Shown: positions 1 to 5,727 of the stretch, in pieces
Numbering within the stretch: position 1 is the first letter of the stretch
How the letters are laid out: every line of letters starts with the position of its first letter
Assembly: GCA_964354625.1 (NCBI GenBank)
Contig: CAYHAK010000061.1
Span: 1-8,046 of the forward strand
Direction: 5' to 3'
Length of the DNA: 8,046 nucleotides
From: DATKKK01 sp964354625
GTDB taxonomy: Archaea > Thermoproteota > Bathyarchaeia > Bathyarchaeales > Bathycorpusculaceae
The notes under the pieces: model-generated
Told to the model about the DNA's origin: nothing
The model's input: only the letters and a program-made list of their open reading frames with translations
Database searches by the model: none
Translations under genes and position numbers: made by a program

Positions 1-528
1 TTTGATTGTAATAGGTGAGTCGCGTATCTCTCTCTTGAGGTGAGTCATGAGGAGAGCGCGCGCGCTAAGATCCAGCATACGCAAATTGCCCTTCTCTGAT
101 CCGTCAACCTCGGAACCGTCAGTTTCTGTTTGTGTGACCTTTGATCTGAGACGCTTGCGGGTAGCCATCACAGAGTCTCTAGCCTCACGCGCGGTCACGG
201 TTTCCCACATATCTTTGTTGGTCTCAATTGGAGACTTCGATAGTTTTGCGATAAGCCTCGGCATCTCTCTCTTCTTCAGAGCATGCATGAATTGCCATAC
301 GTTACTTGCACCGTTGCTGAAGAAACCTTCTTTATCATCCATTTTGCCTTCTTTCAGATTTCTCATCCATCTTTCGAAGCCTACGAGCAGTTCGTTCCAT
401 AGAAGCTTGTCACTCTGTTTACACCCTATCGAGACCATGACTGCAAAGGCTATCTGGTCGACTTCATCCACAAAACAGGAAAAAAGCTCTCTGTTTTCCT
501 TCTGGTCAAGATCCTTGACAATCTGCTC
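1..528 (-). CDS. Unknown protein, partial (runs off left edge; 5' end cut at a GC tract)
   Basis: The minus strand is open without a stop from about 634 to the left edge, and the convincing protein-like part begins at 528, directly after the GC tract at 529-538 (first residues EQIVKDLDQKENRELF). It continues for 176 codons and leaves the window still open (last residues RDSPITIK), passing through the GC tract at 55-66 as Ser-Ala-Arg-Ala. The product is hydrophilic and rich in Lys, Glu and Asp, with several predicted helices and no signal peptide or membrane segment. The middle part reads VWQFMHALKKREMPRLIAKL and is followed by a polar linker (TQTETDGSEVDGSEKG). I do not recognise a family. 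An ATG at 567 could start translation, but that stretch is antisense to the recombinase remnant on the other strand and lacks a good ribosome-binding site, so I treat the gene as headless. The plus-strand reading of the same bases is Ser/Leu-rich and looks like an antisense shadow. Confidence 0.6.
55..66. repeat. GC tract 1, palindrome AGCGCGCGCGCT
   Basis: This is a perfect 12-bp palindrome with a (GC)5 core. It lies inside the open minus-strand frame at the left edge, where it reads as Ala-Arg-Ala. It is one of six tracts in the window. Confidence 0.9.
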
Positions 529-538
529 GCGCGCGCGC
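528..538. repeat. GC tract 2, between two divergent headless genes
   Basis: The tract is CGCGCGCGCGC. The minus-strand unknown gene begins on its left side and the plus-strand recombinase remnant begins on its right side. Both lack their N-terminal parts, so the tract is the junction of two inward-pointing gene remnants. Confidence 0.9.
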
Positions 539-1102
539 CCATGCGGGAAAATACCGCCAGAAATCATAACTGACACAAGCCCATTAATCAGAGCCGAACA
601 CGGCAGAAAACCAAGAGCCGTAGACGGGAAAGCGGTTTACCGCACAGTCCACAACCTCTACGTCAAAGCCAACATGTTGGAAGAGCTCAGGGGCAGACGA
701 TACATGCTTTGTGCGCACTCGATACGCAAGTTCTTCAGAACCCAGCTGGCAGCCTTGGGCGTTCCGACGGAATACCTAGAATACATGATGGGGCACACGT
801 TGAGCACTTACAACGACATCCAGATGAAGGGAATAGAGTTTCTCAGGAACATTTACGCTGCAAGCGGCTTATCCATAAGACCAAAAACGAGGCTGAGCAA
901 GATCGAAACGTTGAAAGAGATAATCAGAGCATGGGGAATGGACCCAGAGCAGATTCTCACAAAAGAAGCTATGATACAGTCGCATAGAACCGTGATCTCA
1001 AACGGTTTGGAAGACAGAGATAGCAACGAAGTTCAAACGTTGAGCATAGCATTGAAAAACATGATGCGCAAGGAACTGTTAGCCATGAAGGAAGAGGAGT
1101 AA
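539..1102 (+). pseudogene. Tyrosine recombinase/integrase, C-terminal fragment
   Basis: This is the C-terminal catalytic half of an archaeal-type tyrosine recombinase. The homologous part begins at the edge of the GC tract (GKIPPEIITDTSPLIR). It continues with the box II motif HSIRKFFRTQLAALGV, which carries the His and second catalytic Arg, then YMMGHT with the conserved His, then candidate nucleophile tyrosines in STYND or RNIYAASGLS. A tail of about 80 residues follows (KTRLSKIETLKEIIRAWGMDPEQILT). The N-terminal core-binding domain and the first catalytic Arg are absent, so the fragment should be inactive. No start codon with a ribosome-binding site is seen near 539. The frame stays open upstream to 47, but that part is antisense to the edge gene and does not resemble a recombinase. 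The fragment converges on yhbY with 39 bp between the stops. Confidence 0.8.
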
Positions 1103-1141
1103 GTTCGCGTTTGGGCGACATTAACCCAAATATAAAGGCTT

Positions 1142-1423
1142 TCACTTTTTGCGGCGCTTGTAGAGCATGAACCTATGTCCTCGGACTTCCACCACCGAGG
1201 AGCATGTTTCCTCCGCGCACCGCAAGGCGATGGCCTTAGCCTCGTCGCCCTTCAATCCCGTCTTTAATATCTTGACCTTAACCATCTTGTTCTTATCCAG
1301 CTGCTTCTCAAGCTCCCTGCACAACTCAGGCGTGGCTCCGTCCTTGCCGATGCGCACCGTGGCATCAGCCTCACCAAGCGAACGCTTAACGAAACGCTTC
1401 TTCCCCGCAGTAATCTCACTCAT
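1142..1423 (-). CDS. yhbY: YhbY/CRM-family RNA-binding protein
   Basis: This is a 93-residue single-domain protein of the CRS1-YhbY (CRM) family, which binds RNA and in bacteria associates with pre-50S ribosomal particles. Seen here are a basic N-terminus (KKRFVKRSLGE), the glycine loop segment VRIGKDGATPELCRELEKQL, the strand MVKVKILKTGLKGDEAKAIA, and the family-typical end VVEVRGHRFMLYKRRKK. Its length matches stand-alone archaeal members. The ATG lies inside the end of rnp4, with an 8-bp overlap in a different frame, so the two genes are probably co-transcribed and translationally coupled. A GGAG about 12 bases upstream is far away for a ribosome-binding site, which fits coupling. The pairing with an RNase P subunit is common in archaea and suggests a role in stable-RNA or ribosome maturation. 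Confidence 0.93.
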   Translation of the reverse strand: MSEITAGKKRFVKRSLGEADATVRIGKDGATPELCRELEKQLDKNKMVKVKILKTGLKGDEAKAIALRCAEETCSSVVEVRGHRFMLYKRRKK

Positions 1424-1742
1424 TCTTCACTTTCTCCTTCTTCTTTTTTAGCGGAATCCTCATCTGTCCGCTGCAGACCAAGCACGTGATTACAACATGA
1501 GGCTCTCGGCGCTGTTTGATGCGCATACGACAGTTTACGCCGGGCAAGATAAAGCTTTTACAGTGTCTGCAGATTTGGCGGCGATATTCCTTGGGTAGGC
1601 GAAGCTTTGCAGCCATGGCGATCTTGCGTGCTAGGCCTGCGTATCGTTGGGCTAGGGCAGAGTCTTCTCTGATGGTTTCGTTGGCCAGCTTGAACAGTGT
1701 TTGAACACGCTGCGTGGCTATGCGTCTGGTTTCAGCATCCAT
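1416..1742 (-). CDS. rnp4: Ribonuclease P protein component 4 (Rpp21/Rpr2 family)
   Basis: This 108-residue protein subunit of archaeal RNase P is homologous to eukaryotic Rpp21/Rpr2, which with Rpp29 binds the specificity domain of the RNase P RNA during tRNA 5' maturation. The N-terminal half forms two helices (TRRIATQRVQTLFKLANETIRED and ALAQRYAGLARKIAMAAKLRL). The C-terminal half is a zinc ribbon with ligands C58, C61, C87 and C90 (ICRHC and ITCLVC) around a basic Arg/Lys segment. It ends in a Lys-rich tail (LKKKKEKVKNE). A GAGG lies 9 bases before the ATG. It is the first gene of a minus-strand pair with yhbY and is divergent from dpo4, with about 126 bp between the starts. Confidence 0.95.
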   Translation of the reverse strand: MDAETRRIATQRVQTLFKLANETIREDSALAQRYAGLARKIAMAAKLRLPKEYRRQICRHCKSFILPGVNCRMRIKQRREPHVVITCLVCSGQMRIPLKKKKEKVKNE

Positions 1743-1858
1743 CTCCGTTTGCCTCGTGTCTTGCTTAGCAGTTTGTGGTTGCGTCTAATGAAACTAGCCC
1801 TCACAAGCACGGTTTTTCATTGGAAAAGTGTAAATCGGCCACGGTGTTCTGGACTTGT

Positions 1859-1862
1859 GAGG
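1859..1862 (+). promoter_or_regulatory. Shine-Dalgarno site fixing the dpo4 start
   Basis: GAGG lies 6 bases before the ATG at 1869. It selects that ATG over the upstream in-frame codons, which extend the frame back to 1701 across rnp4 and have no homology to Y-family polymerases. Confidence 0.75.
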
Positions 1863-1868
1863 AAGACG

Positions 1869-2963
1869 ATGCAGCCACGCGTGGTCATGCTGGTGGACTT
1901 AGACTATTTCTACGCGCAGTGCGAGGAGAAGAGAAACCCCGCGATCAAAGACAAGCCTGTAGTAGTGTGCATGTTTTCAGGCCGAAGCGAGGACAGCGGC
2001 GCTGTGGCCACATCCAACTACGTGGCCCGCAAATATGGCGTCAAATCAGGCATACCCATATTCATGGCGAAAAAATTGCTGGAGGGCATCGACTCGGTCT
2101 TCCTGCCTGCTGACTTTGAGCTTTACGAGCAGGTCTCAGACAATGTAATGGCGATTCTGAAGGAGTATGCGGACAGTTTCGAGCAGGTAGGCATAGACGA
2201 GGCCTTCTTAGACGTGAGCCAAAGAACAAACGGCAGCTTCGAGGCCGCACGCGGTGTTGCCCTGAAGATCAAGGGCGACCTGAAGACCCGCGAAGGCATC
2301 ACAGGCTCGGTAGGCGTAGGCCCAAACAAACTCCTAGCCAAGATCGCCTCTGACGTTCAGAAGCCCGACGGCCTCACCGTCGTCAAGCCCGAAGAGGCGC
2401 AAAGCTTTCTGGATCCGTTGCCAGTAGATCGTCTCATTGGCGTGGGCAAGAAAACCGTGGAGAAAATGCAGCCCCTGAGCATCAGAACGGTGGGCGACCT
2501 ACGACGGTTTGACATGCAGAGGTTGCTTGAGGTTTTCGGCCGAAGCCTCGGCATCTACTTCCGCAACGCGGCAGCAGGGATCGACGACGAGCCTGTGCAG
2601 GAACGAGGCGAAGCTGAATCGTTCAGTCGAATAGCAACGCTGAAAGAGGACACGCGAGACCTGAACGCTATTGTGGAGAGGGCTAATGCGCTGTGCGGAG
2701 ACGTGCATGCCACGCTCACGCAGCACGGTTACAGCTTCAAGACCGCAGGCATTTACGTGGTCCTGACGGACATGAGCGCCCACAGCCGCTCCAAAACCTT
2801 CGAAAGCCACACAAACGATCTGACCACGTTCAAAGAAGCCACAAAGGAGCTGTTCGAGAGGTTGCTTGCTGAAACGGAACTGAAGGTGCGAAGAATAGGC
2901 GTCAGGGCAGCAGGTTTCGTCCAAGCCGAAAGAAGCCAGAAAGCGCTCACAGACTTCCTATGA
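1869..2963 (+). CDS. dbh/dpo4: DNA polymerase IV, Y-family translesion polymerase (Dpo4)
   Basis: This 364-residue enzyme carries out error-prone synthesis past DNA lesions, and its length matches archaeal Dpo4. The palm begins with the metal-binding motif DLDYFYAQCEE (D10, with Tyr15 as probable steric gate), followed by the finger segment and the second catalytic pair in VGIDEAFLD (D110, E111). GSVGVGPNKLLAKIASDVQKPDG (147-168) is the conserved end of the palm. A helix-hairpin-helix thumb, DRLIGVGKKTVEKM, spans 187-200, and the little-finger domain runs from about 250 to 350. The last eight residues, QKALTDFL, fit the PCNA-interacting consensus QxxLxx(F)(F/L), so the polymerase is probably recruited by the sliding clamp. 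No catalytic residue is missing. The gene is divergent from rnp4. The T-rich sequence just after the stop (around 2980-3012) may end its transcript. Confidence 0.96.
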   Translation: MQPRVVMLVDLDYFYAQCEEKRNPAIKDKPVVVCMFSGRSEDSGAVATSNYVARKYGVKSGIPIFMAKKLLEGIDSVFLPADFELYEQVSDNVMAILKEYADSFEQVGIDEAFLDVSQRTNGSFEAARGVALKIKGDLKTREGITGSVGVGPNKLLAKIASDVQKPDGLTVVKPEEAQSFLDPLPVDRLIGVGKKTVEKMQPLSIRTVGDLRRFDMQRLLEVFGRSLGIYFRNAAAGIDDEPVQERGEAESFSRIATLKEDTRDLNAIVERANALCGDVHATLTQHGYSFKTAGIYVVLTDMSAHSRSKTFESHTNDLTTFKEATKELFERLLAETELKVRRIGVRAAGFVQAERSQKALTDFL

Positions 2964-2981
2964 TGAGCGCTTTCAGCAAGC

Positions 2982-2991
2982 CTTATTTTCT
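2982..2991 (+). promoter_or_regulatory. Possible TATA box for the molybdoenzyme gene
   Basis: The AT-rich stretch CTTATTTTCT lies about 30 bases before ATG 3019. That spacing would give a leaderless or near-leaderless transcript starting at that ATG. The evidence is weak and rests on composition and spacing only. Confidence 0.35.
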
Positions 2992-3018
2992 GTGGCTTCT
3001 TCCCTATTCTTTGTGGGG

Positions 3019-3615
3019 ATGCACGTGCCGAGCAAAGACGAAGACAAGTTGCCTCCAGGTCAGAGGCCTATCAAGCAGATCATGCGCTGGGGCACAGACC
3101 ACCCGGGCATAACGAGTACGATACCCGATATTGATTTGAAGAGCTGGGGTTTGGTGGTGGACGGCGAGGTTGAGAGACCACTGAAGTTGATGTGGACTGA
3201 TTTTGCGAGGATGCCGATGGTACAGTCGGTGAGCGATTTCCACTGCGTGGAAGGCTGGAGCGTTCTCGACTGCAGATGGGAAGGCGTCCGCTTCAACCAT
3301 ATCACAAGCCAAGCCAAGCCAAAGAAAGAAGCGAAGTACGTGCTGTTCGAATGCGCAGACGGGTACACGACCTCCTTTGCGCAAGCCGAGCTTATGGGAG
3401 ACGACGTTCTGCTGGCCACGAAGCTGAATGGCAAAACACTTGAAAAAGGCCTTGGCTTCCCACTACGCCTAGTCGTGCCCAGTAAGTATACCTACAAAAG
3501 CGCCCTCTGGCTCACAAGAATACACTTCGCATCGAGAAAGGAGATGGGCTACTGGGAAAAACGCGGATACAGTGACACAGCAGATGTATGGAAAAACGAC
3601 AGATTCAGCAAATGA
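3019..3615 (+). CDS. Sulfite-oxidase-fold molybdopterin oxidoreductase
   Basis: This is a soluble, about 198-residue member of the stand-alone SUOX-fold family (oxidoreductase molybdopterin-binding domain). The order is typical: LPPGQRPIKQ, the turn WGLVVDGEVERPLKLMWTDF, then SDFHCVEGWS in which Cys76 is the expected molybdenum ligand. WEGVRF, YVLFECADGYTTSF, GFPLRLVVPSKYTYKSALWL and the family-typical end GYWEKRGYSDTADVWKNDRFSK follow. There is no twin-arginine or other signal peptide and no haem or dimerisation domain, so this is the short cytosolic type whose substrate is not known. The start is uncertain. GTG 2992 would add nine hydrophobic residues, while ATG 3019 is preferred because homologous sequence begins nearby and a TATA-like box sits about 30 bases upstream. 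No molybdopterin biosynthesis genes are in the window. Confidence 0.88.
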   Translation: MHVPSKDEDKLPPGQRPIKQIMRWGTDHPGITSTIPDIDLKSWGLVVDGEVERPLKLMWTDFARMPMVQSVSDFHCVEGWSVLDCRWEGVRFNHITSQAKPKKEAKYVLFECADGYTTSFAQAELMGDDVLLATKLNGKTLEKGLGFPLRLVVPSKYTYKSALWLTRIHFASRKEMGYWEKRGYSDTADVWKNDRFSK

Positions 3616-3747
3616 AGAAACAGCGTTGCCGACCTCATCCAAGCGCACGGGGCCAGACACTTCATGCTGCTTGAACGGGAGGCGATGCAATTCTATCCAG
3701 AATATGCAGAGTGCATCATACATCCAAGATCTGAAGCCTTCGACTGA
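3616..3747 (+). pseudogene. Possible remnant of an unknown gene, in frame after the molybdoenzyme stop
   Basis: After the TGA at 3613-3615 the same frame stays open for 43 codons and reads like a genuine protein end: VADLIQAHGARHFMLL, then EREAMQFYPEYAECIIHP and RSEAFD, ending in TGA. There is no start codon with a ribosome-binding site before the internal ATG at 3670. The molybdoenzyme family normally ends where the upstream gene ends, so a readthrough extension is unlikely. I do not recognise the family. The minus-strand frame over the same bases (3469-3762) is an alternative but looks less protein-like to me. Confidence 0.35.
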
Positions 3748-3780
3748 GACCTCAGAAATCATTGCGCGTGCGAGTTCAGC

Positions 3781-3963
3781 CTATTCTGTTAAAGTCTCGT
3801 TCTGCGCTATGTCAGCTTCCTGCAGGTCTCCCACAGACAGCTGACGGGAAAGCTTGGTCACAGCGCACTCTTCTCCAGTCCACCACATGCATTTTGTATC
3901 CAAACAACCCATTTGATAGCCGTCTTTCATTATCATAGGGCATTTTTCGCCGGTGCTGATTTT
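3781..3963 (-). pseudogene. Small four-cysteine protein, N-terminus lost at a GC tract
   Basis: On the minus strand a frame runs from the GC tract at 3965-3978 to a TAG at 3781 and gives about 60 residues starting KISTGEKCPMIMKDGYQMGC and continuing LDTKCMWWTGEECAVTKL. Cysteines at 8, 20, 25 and 33, the Trp pair and the GY-GC spacing suggest a small metal-binding or disulfide mini-protein of a kind common in archaea, though I cannot name a family. There is no ATG, GTG or TTG before the first Cys, and the reading frame enters the tract as Ala-Arg-Ala-Leu. The simplest reading is a gene decapitated at the tract. An unseen upstream start within the tract region cannot be excluded. The final 20 residues (GDLQEADIAQNETLTE) are acidic and probably disordered. 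Confidence 0.5.
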
Positions 3964-3964
3964 C

Positions 3965-3978
3965 AGCGCGCGCGCGCT
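3965..3978. repeat. GC tract 3, 14-bp palindrome with (GC)6 core
   Basis: AGCGCGCGCGCGCT is a perfect palindrome and the longest of the six tracts. On its left is the headless four-Cys protein pointing away from it. On its right the stop codon of the CBS gene shares its last two bases. Confidence 0.9.
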
Positions 3979-4423
3979 AGAATAGGCTGAGTGCTTTCTT
4001 TATGTGGTTGGGAGCGCCGTTCAATGATTCTCTGTTCAGGAACTCGGCAACTCTTTCAGAGCGCAGAAGGTCTGTAATCGAAACCAAACCGGCAAGTCGC
4101 CCGTTTTCAATTACGGCGAGTTTCTTTACGTTTCGTTCGATCATGAGTTTGGCGGCGTCGCCGGCACGCATGTCAGGCGATGCTGTGACGAGGGGTTTTG
4201 ACATTACGTCGACAACTCTTGTTCTTGCGGGATTCCTCGATTTGTGTATGACACGTCTCAACATGTCTCGTTCAGTCACTATGCCAACGGGTTTTCCACT
4301 GTGAACAACAACCAGACAGCCGATGTCATGGAGATTCATAAGCTCAACCGCTTTCTTTGCAGTGACGCTTGGTTCCACAGTCACTACCTTGTCAACCATG
4401 ATCTTCCTGAGCTTCTGCGACAT
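3977..4423 (-). CDS. CBS-domain pair protein
   Basis: This is a 148-residue stand-alone Bateman module made of two CBS domains. The first spans about residues 7-62 (RKIMVDKVVTVEPSVTAKKA, then IGCLVVVHSGKPVGIVTERDML). The second spans about 70-126 (VVDVMSKPLVTASPDMRAGDAAK, then VKKLAVIENGRLAGLVSITDLL). Both carry the G-hydrophobic-(V)-(T/S)-x-x-D signature that usually contacts adenine nucleotides or S-adenosylmethionine, so it is probably a soluble ligand-sensing regulator; the ligand and partner are not visible. The ATG at 4423 is chosen because AGGTG (4429-4433) lies 5 bases upstream; a GTG at 4429 overlaps that site. The C-terminal tail after the second domain (about 20 residues, NHIKKALSLF) ends in a TAG that shares bases with the GC tract, so the original end may have been replaced. 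Confidence 0.9.
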   Translation of the reverse strand: MSQKLRKIMVDKVVTVEPSVTAKKAVELMNLHDIGCLVVVHSGKPVGIVTERDMLRRVIHKSRNPARTRVVDVMSKPLVTASPDMRAGDAAKLMIERNVKKLAVIENGRLAGLVSITDLLRSERVAEFLNRESLNGAPNHIKKALSLF

Positions 4424-4428
4424 CAGCA

Positions 4429-4467
4429 CACCTGAAATGTAATTGATCTATCTCCCATCAATTTATG
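4429..4467 (-). promoter_or_regulatory. Promoter and ribosome-binding site of the CBS gene
   Basis: Reading the minus strand, GCATAAATT (around 4459-4467) is a TATA-like box about 40 bases before the ATG. AGGTG at 4429-4433 is a good Shine-Dalgarno site 5 bases before ATG 4423. Spacing predicts a transcript start near 4435 with a leader of about 12 bases. Confidence 0.5.
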
Positions 4468-4611
4468 CACTGTGAAACCAAAATACTGATTCACACATCA
4501 GATGCGCGCGGGGTTTAGGCTTGGGGGCAAAGTTTTATGGCGTGCGCTTAGGTTATGCCATAGCTTCTCCAAGCGTTTGGGTTTTGGAACTTGACTTGAG
4601 GAGCGTTTTGG

Positions 4612-4951
4612 CTACTGAATAGCAGCTTGTATAGCATCAGGAAGTTGCTTGACGAGAGACGATGATTCATTCTTTGCCTCTCACCCAAGAAGTAATCGCA
4701 GCGGCAGGCTTGCTTTCAGAAACATCTGGAAAGAACCGAGGGCAGTCTTCGCCCGTCAAGTTCAAGCCTTCTCCTATCTCCTCTCTATATTGCTCTCCAA
4801 GCAGACTTCGGTAGACCCAAGACGGCACGTGAGGTTCGGGTTGATGATTGGTTGATTTGGCGATGATTATCTTTGTTCTGTGTGGGTCGATCAACAGAGC
4901 TTTTGCACGCCATCTTTTCCTGTTCTTGTTGCTACTGTTAGATAGCTGCAA
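4612..4951 (-). pseudogene. Possible decayed hypothetical gene with a frameshift
   Basis: A minus-strand frame (4951 down to 4667, TTG start, 94 residues) has ordinary codon use and a mixed composition: RAKALLIDPHRTKIIIAK, then PEPHVPSWVYRSLLGEQYRE and PAAAITSWVRGKE. Near its end a neighbouring frame continues with a more protein-like run, EAKNESSSLVKQLPDAIQAAIQ, ending at TAG 4612-4614, as if a single base change near 4675 broke one gene. No good start codon or ribosome-binding site is visible and I do not recognise a family. It may be chance; the confidence reflects that. Confidence 0.3.
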
Positions 4952-5436
4952 TGTCGTAGCCGCCTACATACAGTATCGCGTGTCGTAATAAAGCACTTGC
5001 TGCATCAAACGATATATTCCGAAAGCAGACACATGGGTATTCCTCCGAGTGGAATACTCAAGAATAAGAACCCCAAATCGTCAGGAGTTCAAAATGATTC
5101 GCAAAGAACCAGATCCAGTCGGACACTGAAGCAAATGAACAGCGTGCGCCGTCGAGGATTCGGTTGCGAAATCCCATCTCTCTTGGAGCGAATCAGGGGG
5201 GCTATTGCACGCCGTCGATCCCTCTGGCCCGCGCTGTTACAGTGCGTTTATGAACGAAGACGGCTACCCTAGTTTGCTCACCGCCAGATCTAAACGGCTT
5301 GCATGCCAAGTTCGATGATGCTTCGTCATTCGTTGAACCCCGGAAGCAGTCCCTGCTTACACATTCCAGATCAAGCGCCCTCTTTCCTGTCCATCTCTGT
5401 CCTTTTGTCTGTCCACTCGTCCACACATTTCCCGTT

Positions 5437-5446
5437 CGCGCGCGCT
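5437..5446. repeat. GC tract 4, CGCGCGCGCT
   Basis: This is a nine-base alternating CG run followed by T, inside the gene-poor stretch. No gene end is recognisable on either side. Confidence 0.8.
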
Positions 5447-5464
5447 TCACATTGCTACATAGCG

Positions 5465-5550
5465 GTTTTACAGCCGAAATTTGTATGGACTTTTTATGGT
5501 AAAACAGGCTGTGTGACAGGGGCGAGGGAAATTCGTGTGAAACGTGTCAC
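5465..5550. repeat. Cluster of inverted repeats
   Basis: GTTTTAC (5465-5471) pairs with GTAAAAC (5499-5505). The overlapping ACAGCC (5470-5475) can instead pair with GGCTGT (5507-5512), so the two hairpins are alternatives. Just downstream GTGACA (5513-5518) pairs with TGTCAC (5545-5550). The cluster is followed by an AT-rich run, TTAATTAAAAAATAA, at 5559-5573. It could be a structured RNA, a terminator (the run gives a T-stretch on the minus strand) or an element end. Confidence 0.4.
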
Positions 5551-5582
5551 CCAATGTATTAATTAAAAAATAATCCAGTACA

Positions 5583-5717
5583 CAGGCGAAAATCTACCTG
5601 CGCACGCGCTATCTCAAGTGGCCCAGAGTGAATCTTGCTGAGACCCAATTCTACCTGAAGGCAATTGAGGAAAAACTCGAGGAAGACCCGGAGTATGTTG
5701 AGGACTACTTGAACGTG
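5583..5717 (+). pseudogene. Possible gene fragment ending at GC tract 5
   Basis: After a stop at 5571 this frame reads QAKIYLRTRYLKWPRVNLAE, then TQFYLKAIEEKLEEDPEYVEDYLNV, a plausible amphipathic, acidic helical segment, and then enters the GC tract. Beyond the tract the same frame is only a shadow of the recombinase remnant, so the coding part appears to stop at the tract. A GTG at 5628 could start it, but I see no ribosome-binding site. The family is unknown. Confidence 0.3.
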
Positions 5718-5727
5718 GCGCGCGCGC
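5718..5727. repeat. GC tract 5, at the start of the second recombinase remnant
   Basis: GCGCGCGCGC sits between unrelated sequences. To its right the first codon, AAA at 5728, already belongs to recombinase-like sequence. To its left the protein-like frame is in a different phase. Confidence 0.9.

Larger units (their letters stand above)
4434..5580. other. Long stretch with no confident gene
   Basis: Apart from the CBS promoter at its left end, the possible decayed minus-strand gene at 4612-4951, one GC tract (5437) and some hairpins, I find no convincing coding sequence, RNA gene or mobile element here. Frames at 4997-5272 (plus) and 5202-5450 (minus) are open but have Arg/Ser-rich, non-family-like products and no ribosome-binding sites. 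CGCCGTCGA occurs twice, 63 bp apart (5148 and 5211). Short hairpins occur at 5037-5057 (GTATTCC/GGAATAC) and 5344-5358 (AAGCAG/CTGCTT). The stretch could hold decayed genes or an unrecognised non-coding RNA. Confidence 0.5.

Noticed and set aside
13..46. Direct repeat AGGTGAGTC at 13 and 38
   Set aside because: Only two 9-base copies, inside a coding frame and in different phase; no further units, so not a convincing repeat array.
47..538. Plus-strand frame continuing upstream of the first recombinase remnant
   Set aside because: Its Ser/Leu/Cys-rich product does not resemble a recombinase N-terminus, and it is antisense to a longer, better-composed minus-strand frame.
1701..1868. Extended N-terminus of Dpo4 from 1701
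   Set aside because: Y-family polymerases begin a few residues before DLDYFYAQ; ATG 1869 has a well-spaced Shine-Dalgarno site, and the extension overlaps rnp4.
5150..5180. T-arm-like stretch GGATTCGGTTGCGAAATCC as a second tRNA
   Set aside because: The loop is too long, the TTCGA core is disrupted, and no matching acceptor or anticodon arm lies nearby.
5202..5450. Minus-strand 82-codon frame overlapping GC tract 4
   Set aside because: Arg/Thr-rich product with no motif, no ribosome-binding site and no protein-like segments.
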